Source: Oscheius dolichura
Lineage: Eukaryota > Nematoda > Chromadorea > Rhabditida > Rhabditidae
Direction of reading: 5' to 3'
DNA length: 64,000 nucleotides
Assembly: GCA_932521035.1 (NCBI GenBank)
Contig: OW051496.1
Location: forward strand, 3,782,001-3,846,000
The notes beneath the pieces were generated by a model, which searched no databases, was not told the origin of the DNA, and worked only from the letters and a program-made list of their open reading frames with translations. The position numbers and the translations under genes are program-made. Of the stretch, positions 37,163 to 47,839 are shown piece by piece (within the stretch, counting starts at the first letter, position 1; each line of letters opens with the position of its first letter).

Positions 37163-37402
37163 AAGTGGGTACGTGCTTGATCTGCATAAAATTCTACACT
37201 AGGCGATTTTCAAAGAGATAAAGCGAGTTCTGGGCGCGCTAGAGCGTGGCGGGGTATCCCGATACCGAAACCCCCCACGTGCGGGGTTGCTCAATACTAA
37301 AACCCCGCCATGCTCTGCAGCTTTACCAGGATCGAAAATCCAACAGAAAACAACTTTGTCTGTGGTAGAATTTGACGGTGATCAAGCACGTACCCACTTT
37401 AT
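37163..37402. repeat. Nested palindrome / fold-back element
   Basis: The outer arms ATAAAGTGGGTACGTGCTTG (37163 onward) and its complement (to 37402) match over at least 23 bp, and loosely over about 40. Inner arms AGAGCGTGGCGGGGT (about 37242) and ACCCCGCCATGCTCT (about 37302) match at 14 of 15 bases. The DNA could fold into a cruciform or hairpin. Confidence 0.75.
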
Positions 37403-39272
37403 GGGATTTGCAATCGACAATTTCGGTCCTATTTGCGATTTTAGATCGAAAAATGGCCATTTTTGACCTTCTGTTTGCGCAGCTACCATATTTTATGGGA
37501 AAGGTGCACATGGACGCCTCTCAGATTTTCGTCATTTACAGATGAAACTAATATCGTGGTGAGTATATTGTCGGTTTGAAGGCCTACTGCTGTCTTCTTC
37601 TGTTCTATTTTGGGCGTTGGGTAGAAGCTTAATGCAGGAGGTGTTATAACACATGCTTTTCTTCGCGTAGCTTTCAAAAGTGCTCATCCCGATATGTTCG
37701 GTATGCTGCATCTCTTGCTCTTACAAAAGAAAGAAGTATTAAAAACACTGAAATTGGAGTATCGCAAACAGGGAAGAATGTCAACGTGTATTCCCTTGTT
37801 TTCTGTCTTGCAACATGATCTCCTGAGAGTTGAAAAGCTTTCTCGCGTACAGTCGTGCTGTTCTGTTACCCAGATTATCAAGAAGAGTAGTCGTTCTCAT
37901 CAAAAGAATCCCTTGTTCTGGCTCTCACTGACTCCCAGTCTTTCTTTGCTTCGAGAAAGTTTGTACGTTATGCTGCTCCGATCTGGGAGGATAACTTTTA
38001 AAAATTCAACTCGTAATACAAGGCATACCGTAGTCTAATCATTTTAAATAAACATCCCGGTCTACTCTACTAGATTCATGGCCTATTTCCCTTTTGGAGG
38101 AGAGAAGATCTTCTTTCATGACATATGTATGCTGCTGTCTGGAGTGGGGACCCTTTTCTTATAAGGCGTAGAATGAAAGGAGTGCTATCAAAATAAAGGG
38201 GTCCTACGAAGATAAACTCCCGTTGGAGGTCGAATAGGTGGGCTTTTCCTTTTCATATAACTCTTCTAATTAATTCACCTAGGCTAGATGGTGGTTTTGC
38301 CTAAGATTTCTATTCTATTTTCTCAGATGAATAGACTAGGTTTGAATCGAACTGTGGTTATATAGTGAAAATCTGAGGCTAACTCTACCTCTATGGTATT
38401 AATAAAAAAAATAATAGAAAGCTTAGGCCTGACCCGTTGATTGTAGTTATTGATCTATGGCGGATGAGGAACGAGCAGAAAGCCATGGCTCTACGAAAAA
38501 AAGGAAAATTATACCAAATTCCGTTCACAAGTGTTACCTGCCTATCAAATAGCTCGTCACCATTTGTTTTAGACTTCTACGGGCAAGTAACTGGATAACA
38601 GGGGCAATATCCTCCAATCAAATGCTGAGCTTTGCTGAGGAACCACGTACTTTTGTTCAGTCCCCCGTTGTCATGAGGAAGTTTTGCCTATTGCTATTCA
38701 CAATCACAGAAAAAGAATTTTGACTTCTGACCTGTTGATAACCCGTATTCCGATGAGATGAGTGATATTCTTTTTGCAAAAAGAGGGGAGCTAACATAAC
38801 TAAACTTATTCAATCAGGAGCACACTATAAACTGATGAAAACGATGAAACCCGTAAGAATATGATTTCTCATCAAGGGGCGAATGGGTTTATTTGTAAGA
38901 CAACGATGTTTATATATTGGCAATACTCTTAGTTACATAAACCAATAGATTCCAATCGATAACATTGCCTGTATCCTCCGATATACTCCTTTCAAGCTGC
39001 ACTTTTAAAAATGCGGTACTTTTCTATTGAAAATCAAGGGAAATTCTTGAGTTATGGTTCAATCGGATTAGGGCGGTCCCTACCATCAATGGGCATCGCG
39101 TAGACGTGGTAGTAGGGTAATTTTGCATCGCAGTAAAGTATAGACACAAGATTTGAACCGATAGAATCCGAAGTTCCCACAAAATCACGTCTCCAAAAGG
39201 ATAGGCGCGTATCTGACGAAAGTTGAAAAGTCAACTCGGCTTCACAACGGGTTGTATTATTTGGGTAAAGTA

Positions 39273-39352
39273 ATTTCCTGGATACATTGATAGCGGGGAA
39301 CCGTTTGGAAGCACTTTTAGGCTCGGAACATGTCGCTTTCTGGTCATATCAT
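39273..39352. repeat. 75-bp segment repeated at 56671-56738
   Basis: Contains GGAAGCACTTTTAGGCTCGG and matches the 56.7-kb copy in the same orientation with few differences. Origin unknown. Confidence 0.75.
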
Positions 39353-40395
39353 GAAGACAGGTCTCTTGGCGAAGTGTCCTTGTAAGATGAAAATCCCGGT
39401 CTGGATGCTTTGCTTTACAGTTGTAATAGTAGTAGAAGATCGCGTAGGAGATGGGAACACAAGAAAACTTAAAAGAAACGGGGTAGAAATACTCATTTGG
39501 CCTCAAAAGCCAGCTGTACCAAAACTATTTGCGCGGGTGTTTTCGATTTTCTCAAATAAAAATTCACATGTTTCGTATTTTTCCATTATCTCAACGTGGT
39601 TTTATCCCTTGACTAATTGTGCATTTACTGTATTTATCTCAGCTCGCTGGGCCTTGCTATCGTTGAGATTCAGGCGTACCAAAACTTTTTGCGCGGGGTA
39701 TATCGATCATACATGTTCGGGAACTTTTGTGAGACGTTATCCCTTTCTCGTTGGAAAAAAGGCGTTCAATTGTGACAGCGGACAAATTTTCCTCTGCGAA
39801 TCTCCACAAAAGTCGGGAAATTCGGCAACGTTTGCTATTTGCATTCCACAAAAACTTATTTAGTTTCTGCCGTGCCCCTCCCCCACAAAAGAAGGGAAAT
39901 TCATTTTTCCTGGCTCGATTTGAGAGAATTTTGAGTAAAACAATTGAAAGATATGTTAGAAATGAAGTTTACAGCCTCTCTAAAAACTAACCAAAGATAA
40001 TGGCAGTACTTTACCACTAAAAAAATGAGAAATTGGGATGAAATGAAGAGAAAAAAACGGCGAAATATGAAAATCCGAAAATTTTTATTTTATCCGCAAT
40101 TTTTTTATCCGGAATTATCCATTATCCGTATGGCCGCACGGTGCTCCAGTCCGGTTTGTTTGTTGGGTTCTGTCCTTTGTCACGGCTGCACGGCGGCGGA
40201 AAGCAGCAGGAGAAGTTGAAGTCGGCAAACGTCGGCAGCAACCGCGGCTGGCTGCTTTGGCGGCAGAGAAATTGTATGGAAGAAGCGGAACCTCACACTC
40301 TACAGAAAATAAAATCTGGTTTACTAGCAATAAATGGAGGGAAAGATTTATTTGTTTAATAGGGGTGTAATTCTCTTCCTAAATATATTATGTAA

Positions 40396-41345
40396 CTATC
40401 TGTAATTAAAAAGGATATCAACAGCCAGATGGCGGGAAATAACAATTGAAGACATTTCACGGCACACATTGGGAAGCTGGGGACCCCCTCTCCAGCTTTT
40501 CCCATTAAATATTTCAGTTTCATCGAGATATCCGGCTATGCCATACGATCCTCCAATTACAAAAAGCTGATTATCCAGATTCGCCACACTAAAGCGATAA
40601 CGAGAGCCTCTCATTGGTGGCAGTTGTTTCCATGTTCCTTTTCCTTCTAGATTACTCAGTTCCAGTACATTATTGACTGCTATATTTCCATTCCAACCTC
40701 CCATTAAAATGAGATTATTTCCATAAGAAACGAGAGAATGATCATTAAGAGGCGTTGGCATATCATTCAGCTCCGTCCAGACACCACTCTCCGGGTCGAA
40801 ACATTCCACACTTTTCAAACGATTCCAACCATCACCCAATCCACCACAGACAATGAATTTGCCATTATGAACTGCTGCAGCTGCATGATATCGAGAATAT
40901 TTCATGTCCCTAAAATATTGATTAGCCCTGATTGAGCCTTGTATCAGATGTTGTATCATCTCGTTTGAGAGACGAAGCGGCCGTTGGAAACCGAGCAGCA
41001 GAGAAAAATTGGGGGAAAGTATTCAACTCACGGCATCCAAATCCATTTATTCTCCTTCGGATCATATCTTTCCACACTTTTTAAGAACCTGCTTACATTC
41101 CATCCTCCAAACACCCAGATGGATCCATTCCATTCCACACTACTATTTGTAATATCACCTCGTATCTCATTCATATGGGCCAATCGTACCCATCTCAATG
41201 TTTTGTTATCCAATTTATATAATTCTGTATTCATGTCCCAACCACCGAATACATAGATCTCTCCATCCAGATAGACTGCACCCCCAAGTTTTTTCGGTAA
41301 TTTCAATGCCAATTTGATCCATCTGTCTTGTGTCAAAATGACCAT
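40396..41345 (-). CDS. Kelch-repeat protein (copy 3)
   Basis: The exon from 41345 to about 41028 encodes MVILTQDRWIKLALKLPKKL and kelch blades with YVFGGW and WVFGGW. A short intron follows, then DMKYSRYHAAAAVHNGKF to the end RHLAVDILFNYR at 40396. An upstream exon piece at about 41350-41390 (ILVLGGGGYSIG) and another near 41425-41455 (KIPIQMDKETV) match the exons before the kelch part of copies 1 and 4. However, the coiled-coil exons further upstream are not found; that DNA is occupied by repeats and a Mutator-like element. The intron near 40914-41027 shares its sequence with the first and last parts of the much longer intron of copy 4. Probably 5'-truncated. Confidence 0.7.
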
Positions 41346-41679
41346 TCCTATTGAATAACCACCTCCTCCAAGGACTAGAATCTAAAAGAATGTTAATTAT
41401 TCTATTCCACAATACCCCACCGTTTCCTTATCCATTTGTATTGGGATCTTTTCTAGATTGTCTATCGTTCGGACCAATCTCCTCCAATTCGGACCAATCT
41501 TCTCTAAAAGAGGGTTTCCACGGAAAATAAAAGTTTGATATTTGATTTCGATCAGCTCGAAGAGCTGAATTGAACAGTATACTCAGTTTTTTCGGAAGTG
41601 ACCGGGAACATAGCGCACCGGCGAAAATGGCAAAGTTCACTTTTTTTAAATGGCCAGCAAATTTCGAAATCATGCGGAA

Positions 41680-41780
41680 TTTTTGTTTGGTTTGTTTTGT
41701 TGAATCGGCCACTCCAAGAGCTTCATAGGAAGTGCTCACACGTCTCGTGAAACGGTCTCTATGAAAAGTTATGAGCCGAT
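41680..41780 (-). repeat. Dispersed repeat, copy at 60205-60310 inverted
   Basis: Its reverse complement matches 60205-60310, sharing CATAACTTTT, ATAGAGACCGTTT, GAGCACTTCCTA and GGAGTGGCCGAT in the same order. About 100 bp, moderately diverged. Confidence 0.7.
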
Positions 41781-41795
41781 TGCACGAACTTATTG

Positions 41796-42021
41796 GGCCA
41801 ACACTCTCCCTCATCATGGTGATATCACCATGATGAGGGGTTTCGCGCATTTTACTAAGCCTCGGGGGGCTGCCGCCCCCCGAACCCCCCGCAAAACACC
41901 CGGAAACGAGTAAATAGGCATTACTAAGCCTAAGCCTGCCTCTGGCAGGAAAACTGGAGAGTTTGAGAAAGTTGGTGATATCACCATGGTGAGTTTTTCG
42001 TGGTGAGGGAGAGTGTTCGCC
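41796..42021. mobile_element. Mutator-like MITE with 9-bp target duplication
   Basis: Termini GGCCAACACTCTCCCTCA and the complement of GGCGAACACTCTCCCTCA match at 17 of 18 bases. The 226-bp element is flanked on both sides by AACTTATTG (41787-41795 and 42022-42030). A 9-bp duplication is typical of Mutator-like elements. A perfect palindrome of about 30 bp (CCTCATCATGGTGATATCAC and onward) lies at 41811-41840 beside the left end. It lies in the 5' region of the third kelch gene. Confidence 0.85.
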
Positions 42022-42234
42022 AACTTATTGGCCAACCTTTTAGAGCCAATACATCCCCGGGGCACGGATTACGCCAGATTCTGTCAAATTCCTCATCTGA
42101 GCAAGGTCTTTTTTTGTACTGTGCTGATAAAGCACGTCTTTTTTTCTGTATATGGAAAACTTGATTTGACCCCTCTACTGTATAAAAATCAAAAGTTATG
42201 AGGGTGCCAAAATGGTCCAAAAGTGGGTTTTTTT

Positions 42235-42380
42235 GAACTTGAGATCGATCTAGCTCTTCGAAACCATGCGTGTGGCAGCTGATTTTTTCCCTTTTTACAT
42301 CACTACTATAGGCCTGTATAATAGACATAAAATCAGCCAATTAGACGTGGACGAGTTGGTGCACTTCTCTCGTTAGCTCT
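42235..42380 (-). repeat. Partial copy of the GTGCAC-ended MITE
   Basis: The reverse complement matches the element at 45884-46027 over most of its length, including GTCTATTATA and CTATAGTAGTGAT. The end near 42375 keeps the GAGAAGTGCACC-like terminus; the other terminus was not found. Confidence 0.65.
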
Positions 42381-42726
42381 ACACAGCGTATGGGGTCTCC
42401 CTTTAAAAAAAAGAAAAAAAGGAAACCTTGAAATTCTTCCGAAGTCCAGGAACCTTCAACCTTCAGACCTTCAACACAACTTACTGAATGACTTGATATT
42501 GAATCTTGTAGATCTTCCATTTCTGGTGCTAGAAAATTACGATAAACTCATTAAATTTCCCAGAAATAACGTACTGTCTGTAGACACTTTCAGTGGTTTC
42601 ATTGTTTCCGACAGTTCTTCTGTTTGCAGTTCTAGCTTCTGTCTTTTCTTCCGCGGGGCCTCTTCTAGTCGTCGTTCCCCTTCAACTTCTTGAGACTCTT
42701 CTTGACTTCTCGTTTCTTTAAAGAAA

Positions 42727-43015
42727 CTGTCAGGGACCTCGGCGCCGGGGGGCAGTGGTCCCGTGGCGATTGCCCCCACAAGCGTCCCTTGCCTCTGGCG
42801 CGCATTTGAATTTTGAACGTTTTAGCGTATTTCTTCGTATTTTCTAGTGTTTTCTTAATCTGCCTTCTACTACTGATGAAAAGTAAGGCCAGGTGATCAA
42901 AATAAACGTTAAAAAAGCAAAGAAACGTGTGAATTGCGCATGCGTGAAAAGCTCTTTTCCCGGGCTTTCTCAAAGCCCGCGAAAATCTACAGTCAGCTTC
43001 CTAGGCCCCTGACAG
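42727..43015. mobile_element. MITE-like element with CTGTCAGGGACC ends (copy 2)
   Basis: Termini CTGTCAGGGACCT (42727) and the complement of CTGTCAGGGGCCT (to 43015) match with one difference and are shared with 1026-1248. 289 bp. Its right end overlaps the last codons and stop of the tandem kinase gene (stop at 42993 on the minus strand). A smaller palindrome (CGGGCTTTCTCAAAGCCCG) lies at about 42960. Confidence 0.75.
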
Positions 43016-45908
43016 TACCTTTAAAAAAGTTGATTAATTCTGCAAGTGAAGGGCGGTTTCCTGTATCATGAGACCAACATCTGAATTTGCTGAGATTATA
43101 CACTTCTGAAGATTTTACCTTTCAATTAATTTCTGCATTTCATCAGGTACCAACGAATCGATGGAAGGTCTCTCGCCGTTTAGTATGCTTTTACATAGTT
43201 CGAGTGTTCTTTTTTCCGTATAGGGCGGCCTGAATACTTCACCTGATACGATGAATACCATCTAGTTACTTTCGATAAAACAATTCCCATATGATTATTC
43301 CTATTGCATAGACATCTGCCACAGCACTCTTCACATCGCCTTCTCCGGATAATACTTCAGGCGCTATATAGAAGCACGTGCTGTCACTGGAAAACGATAA
43401 AGAAGGGAGACACTTCCTACTTTATCGCCTTTATGTTCCCATAATATCTCTTGCATATTCCAAAATCTGACAATTTAAGTATATAATTAGAATTTAGTAA
43501 CATGCTAAAATGTAATATTGGGAAAACAATGTTGTTCTTACTTTGTAGGGCGTACATTACGGTAATGAACGTTTTTCTCAATTAGGAATTGAATCCCATC
43601 TGTGGCCATTGCCATCCACGAACAGATCCTCCCAGTTGAATATCCTTTTTTCGATTCGATTACTACAATTGTGTCACATCGATGGAAGCCCAGGTTTTAA
43701 AAGTATGTATACCTGATTTTAGACTTCCTTGTTCCATGAATTCCATAATGTAGCCATACTGTTGTATTGCCAAAAAGGAGTCGTCCAATAGGAATTTGCC
43801 GTAAATAATGACAATGTTGTTGTGCCTATTCGTCTAACAAGCTCCTCCTATATTTTAGACACAGGTTGACTTGCCTTAAATAAATCCAAATTGGAAATCT
43901 CTTCTTTTCGATTCTCATCTGATACGTTGAAGACTTTTATACAAACATTCCTAACAAAGTAAATACTCGTCACCCAGAATTACCCATATGATCCAAAGGA
44001 TCCCTTATAACCCGTTCCCTCATCGCTGCTACCTATGGGCTCCATATCGGCGACGTCTTTCCGTGTGTACCATTTCACTTCTGAAATAATGTGGGAATTA
44101 TAAATTACATAGCTATAGTTCTTTTCCAACGGATAGGGATACAGTAATCAGGCTTTTCTTGAAAATCAGGGAAAATTTGCGATTTTGTTCTCCAATCCCG
44201 AAATGGTCCCGAACGGAGGCAAATTACTGTATCCCTATCCGTTGGACAAGAACTATAATGAAAATTGGACCCTCAAATTAATCCTAATACATCATCAAAC
44301 TAACCAGTTAACGTGACTTCCTCTGTGCTTTCTTGTAGCTCACTGACATTTACATCCGTGGCCTGATTTATTTATTAATTAAAGAAGATATATTAACTCA
44401 CTGTGTTCGATCCCATTTGCCCTGAGAGAGCTTCTGCTTGCATTTCAAAAATATTAATAATGTCTTTTACTGGCAGCCTATCGGATGGGGTTGCTTCCCA
44501 ACATCTAAACGAGAAGTAATAAATAACCTGGCGGGATATAGGTTCTGCTACTTTTGTACTAGAGCTTCCACCTCTTTGTTCATTTTATTCGGTTCTATAG
44601 AGGGGCGGACTCCGCGGATAATTTCGTTTGAAAGAGTGACCAGGGTAGGGTTTCTTAATTCGAAGTACGGTACTCTGAGGGGACTGGGTTTAAAAAAACA
44701 GCGATAATCATACTTTCTATGGAATATTTCCCAGATGGTTATTGCCAGCGAATAAACATCCGACGCGTGGCTGCATTTCCCGGGATTAAGGGCTTCAGGT
44801 GCCATGTAATGAATAGTGCCGGCTCTGCATAGAAGTCGTAAGTATTCGGGGTGGTCAAAGACAAATATGGAGAAGAAAGGCGACCTACCCTGCAACATCC
44901 TTGGCTACTCCAAAGTCGGCCAATTTTAGGTGATCACCGGCCACCAGAATACTATATTCAAAATGGCTTATAAAATTGTTCTCCTTACTTTTCCGGCTTG
45001 ATGTCCCGGTGAATAATTCCGTATTTATGGAGAAACTCTATTCCCCGAGCAATTTGCTCGATCCATAGATACATTTGTAACGAATCGTATGATTTTGTGG
45101 TATCATATATCACTAAACATCATACGCTAAATTTAAAAGAAAACCAAACCTTTATGAAGACTACCCCCTTCGACATATTCCATCACATAACCCAAGAGGA
45201 TGGATTTGTCAGATCCGTTCCACAGAATTCCATACAATTGGACGATATTGGGATGCTTATGCTGCAATGAAAACGTTTTTAGAATAAAAAAAAGAGGAAT
45301 CTTTGAAACGGGTACAAATTGTCTCGTTGCCGGAGAAAAATCAACGAAAAATCATCATCCCCGCAAAAAAGTACCTGAATAAGGATTTCAATCTCCTTTC
45401 TATATCTTTCCAGTGGTTGTTCTCTTGAACCGAAAAACTCTTTAACAGCGATTTTTCTAAAATAGACTTCCTCTATAAAAATTCCTCAAAAAACTAACCC
45501 AAAGTCTTTCAATTTTCCCGAAAAAATGAAACCCCCACCACCACTGGCAATTGGGTTCATATTTGTAAAGTCCTCTTTAGTATAATACGGTATCTCTATA
45601 ACGCAAAATTTTTTACATTGTATTAAAACGCACTCGGCATTTTTTCTTGTTAGATTGTAGAAATTCGATTGGGAAGACGCTGTATTGAATGCCGGGGAGA
45701 AGATAAGGAAAATAAGGCGCTTGCCCCTCGCCTTTATGGTTTTTTTTCTGATTAGAAATTCAACTTCAGGAACAGTCAGGGAGCAAATTACTGTATCCCT
45801 ATCCGTTGGACAAGAACTATAATGTATTATCCAATCTTCGTTCCGATTAACTAAAAGAGCTGCTCGGCTCTCTTTCGCTTTACAGGGGAAGTGCACGAAC
45901 TCGACCAC
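42993..45908 (-). CDS. Tandem protein kinase: intact first domain, degenerate second
   Basis: Domain 1 (about 45600 to 44440): Gly loop IASGGGGFIFSGKL, catalytic Lys in KIAVKEFFGS, HKHPNIVQLYG, YVMEYVEGGSLHK, HRDIKPEN, LADFGVAKD, GTIHYMAPEAL, SDVYSLAITIWEIF and CWEATPSDRLP, so all key residues are present. A linker (SELQESTEEVTLTG) leads to domain 2 (about 44085 to 42993): WYTRKDVADMEPIGSSDEG, VCIKVFN, HNNIVIIYG, YIMEFMEQGSLKS, HYRNVRP in place of HRD, LSDFGICKR, FYIAPEVLSG, VADVYAIGIIIWELF and CWSHDTGNRPSLAEL. Domain 2 has lost the catalytic Asp and a full Gly loop. Whether both domains form one protein or two adjacent genes depends on the linker splice at about 44110-44300. The 5' end is uncertain: the open frame up to 45908 crosses repeat termini. 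The last residues come from a MITE end. Confidence 0.65.
44114..44257. mobile_element. TATAGTTCTT-ended MITE in a kinase intron
   Basis: Inverted termini of about 35 bp (TATAGTTCTTTTCCAACGGA at 44114, complement to 44257), TA at both ends, 144 bp in all. It lies between the exons for the linker and the second kinase domain. Confidence 0.85.
45786..45823. repeat. Solo terminus of the TATAGTTCTT MITE
   Basis: Matches one inverted terminus of 44114-44257 (ATTACTGTATCCCTATCCGT then GAACTATAATG). It sits inside the open frame at the proposed 5' end of the tandem kinase gene. Confidence 0.8.
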
Positions 45909-46027
45909 GCCTGATTTTGTGTCTATTATATAGCCCTATAGTAGTGATATAAAATAGGGAAAAAGCAGCTGCCCCATGCATAATTTCGAGAAGTTAGGTC
46001 GATCCGAAGCGTTCGTGCACTTCCCTT
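45884..46027. mobile_element. MITE with AGGGGAAGTGCACGAAC ends
   Basis: Termini AGGGGAAGTGCACGAAC (45884) and the complement of AAGGGAAGTGCACGAAC (to 46027) match at 16 of 17 bases. 144 bp and non-coding. A second, partial copy is at 42235-42380. Confidence 0.75.
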
Positions 46028-46104
46028 GTTAGCGGTCCTTCGATCTTTTTTACCGGTTCGTTTAGTGGGTCTATTGGTAATTCCTCTCTTCCGCGTTTTT
46101 CTAA

Positions 46105-46240
46105 TAGGCCAGCCTAAAAAAATGAGTATAAGAGCCCAGCTTTATTGAGGGACGCCTCGGTCGGCCGGCCCTGGCTTTGTGTTGGTGAAGGCTTCGCGTT
46201 AGCGTCTCCCCCGTTCCGTTGGTTTTGGTCGAAATGTTGA
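46105..46240 (-). repeat. Dispersed repeat R1 (copy 1)
   Basis: The reverse complement reads GGAACGGGGGAGACGCTAAC then GCCAACACAAAGCC, GGCCGGCCGACC and AAGCTGGGCTCTT. That is the same order as in copies at 59079-59330, 61070-61345 and 62510-62612. Confidence 0.75.
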
Positions 46241-46393
46241 AGGTATAAAAGGATTTGATCCTCGTTGAAGCATAGCTAATGAATAGACGTCTCCATTTCA
46301 TTTTTGATATTTTTTGAACATAAAAAAGACAGGGTAGGGCACTCAGTAAGCTAATAGAGGGGGAGGTTAGTGGTAATCCGTTAGCTGGTTGCA

Positions 46394-47708
46394 CTAGACC
46401 ATTTCCAATAATTGCCGTGCCTCATTTCTTTTCTCTCTCATAAATTCACGAGCTTGTGTTGTTGATGGCCGGTCTTGTGAATTACTGCTCCATGCTCTGT
46501 ATTCCATGATTGATTACTATTGCGTCGTACCTTTCAATAAATTCTGCTGTTTTCTCATCAGTGATTTTCTCTCTATTTATGTGTTTATCTGGCACATCTT
46601 CCGACAATATCTTCATTATGCTATACCCATCTTCCATTTCTTGCCTAAACCCGGTTTAAACCTTTTCCCTTTGTAGTCGAATATCGAACCTATTTGGCTT
46701 TTGAAATAATACATACAAAGTCACTCCAAATGAGTACATATCCATTTTAAGAACACGTTCATTGCCAAAACTGCACTCTTCCAGTATTTCAGGGGCAACG
46801 TAGTATGTTGTATATGCGCTGAAAATAATTTTGAGAAGAACACCACTCCACAAACTGGTATAATTCTCCTACTGGTTGACCCGTTTCCAGCTTGAGAGCA
46901 TTGTCAAAATCACATAACTTAAGCCGCTTTTTGGTCGCATCCACCACTAAACTGAGAAAGCAGTCTACATCCAAAATAAAATTAGATACTTTGCGGGTTT
47001 TACGTCCAAATGGACAGTTAATCCATCGTGAAGATACTCCAATGCTCTACACGTCTGGTATCCCCAGCTGTAGATATCAGCCGGAGTGTATGGGTCTTCG
47101 TTTTCAATAACTGAATAATCATTCTCCCTTCGATAAATGAGTACTGTAGACTCGCTAATAGAAGTCCAAAAAATCTTTTCAAATTAATCATTTGGGGAAC
47201 TTCTATTAGAGAGGATACGGAACCTCATTCGTTTACAGTTAAACTATAAGTTTGGGATATATAAACAAAACTTTTTTGTAGACTTGGTCCCAACGTATCT
47301 TCGATTACTGGGCAAAATTGTATACAATTTTTCCAAATCTGCTCGTATAAGCCATAAAGAGCCACAATATTTTGGTGTCGTTGTCGCTGAAAGTTGGACT
47401 TTAGGCCTGAACCGGAATGCGCTAACCATTAATATGCAGATTTCCTCTGTAGGTTTGTTCCTATCTTCCTCATTTTGTGGAGACTTCAAGGGAATTTTAA
47501 TTAATATTTGGCTGATAAAACATTTAGGTCGAGGAAGAAAGAGAAATGATACCCGAATACCAACGACTTGGCACTTAGGAGCCTATTCCTTGCCGAGTTA
47601 AACGCAGGTTTAGTACTTCCAATGCTCTCTTGAGAACATCTTCGTACCTCTAAATACAGAGAATAGTAAAAAGAATCGCCATGACATACCTACGGCAACC
47701 GGGTCCAT
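46394..47708 (-). CDS. Divergent protein kinase, probable pseudokinase
   Basis: Exons read from about 47560 down show a kinase fold: ISQILIKIPLKS (beta3 Lys), TEEICILM joined across a 40-nt intron to RQRHQNIVALYG, then PYTPADIYSWGYQ and ALEYLHDGLTVHLDVKPA. LKLCDFDNALKLE, TTYYVAPEILEECSFG, LKMDMYSFGVTLYVLFQ and AWSSNSQDRPSTTQA follow, with a stop at 46394. The catalytic loop reads HLD rather than HRD and the metal loop DFD rather than DFG. No Gly-rich loop was found, so activity is doubtful. It resembles the two domains of the gene at 42993 (same closing W-x-RPS pattern) and is probably a relative. The start at 47708 (MDPVA) lies in a 294-bp block duplicated at 56.7-57.0 kb; its connection to the kinase exons is not proven. 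Confidence 0.55.
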
Positions 47709-47839
47709 TGCTAAATAAACTAAAACGAAGCTAAACTACGGCAGTGGAAGGGAGTGTGCTTTGAAAGTGGAAGATAAGAGGTGCCTTGTGCTGTTGATAA
47801 GGGAGAAGACACATTTCACCATTGGAAAGGAAGACTAAT
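47546..47839. repeat. 294-bp block, inverted copy at 56743-57040
   Basis: Almost identical to the reverse complement of 56743-57040. One difference is a 3-nt indel in a short open frame (MDPVA, a 40-nt intron, then RYEDVLKRAL) that both copies keep. Confidence 0.85.

Larger units (their letters stand above)
36682..40395. other. Gene-poor region
   Basis: About 3.7 kb with no gene I can support. It holds a large palindromic element (37163-37402) and a segment repeated at 56.7 kb (39273-39352). The remaining open frames lack codon patterns or motifs of known families. Confidence 0.5.
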
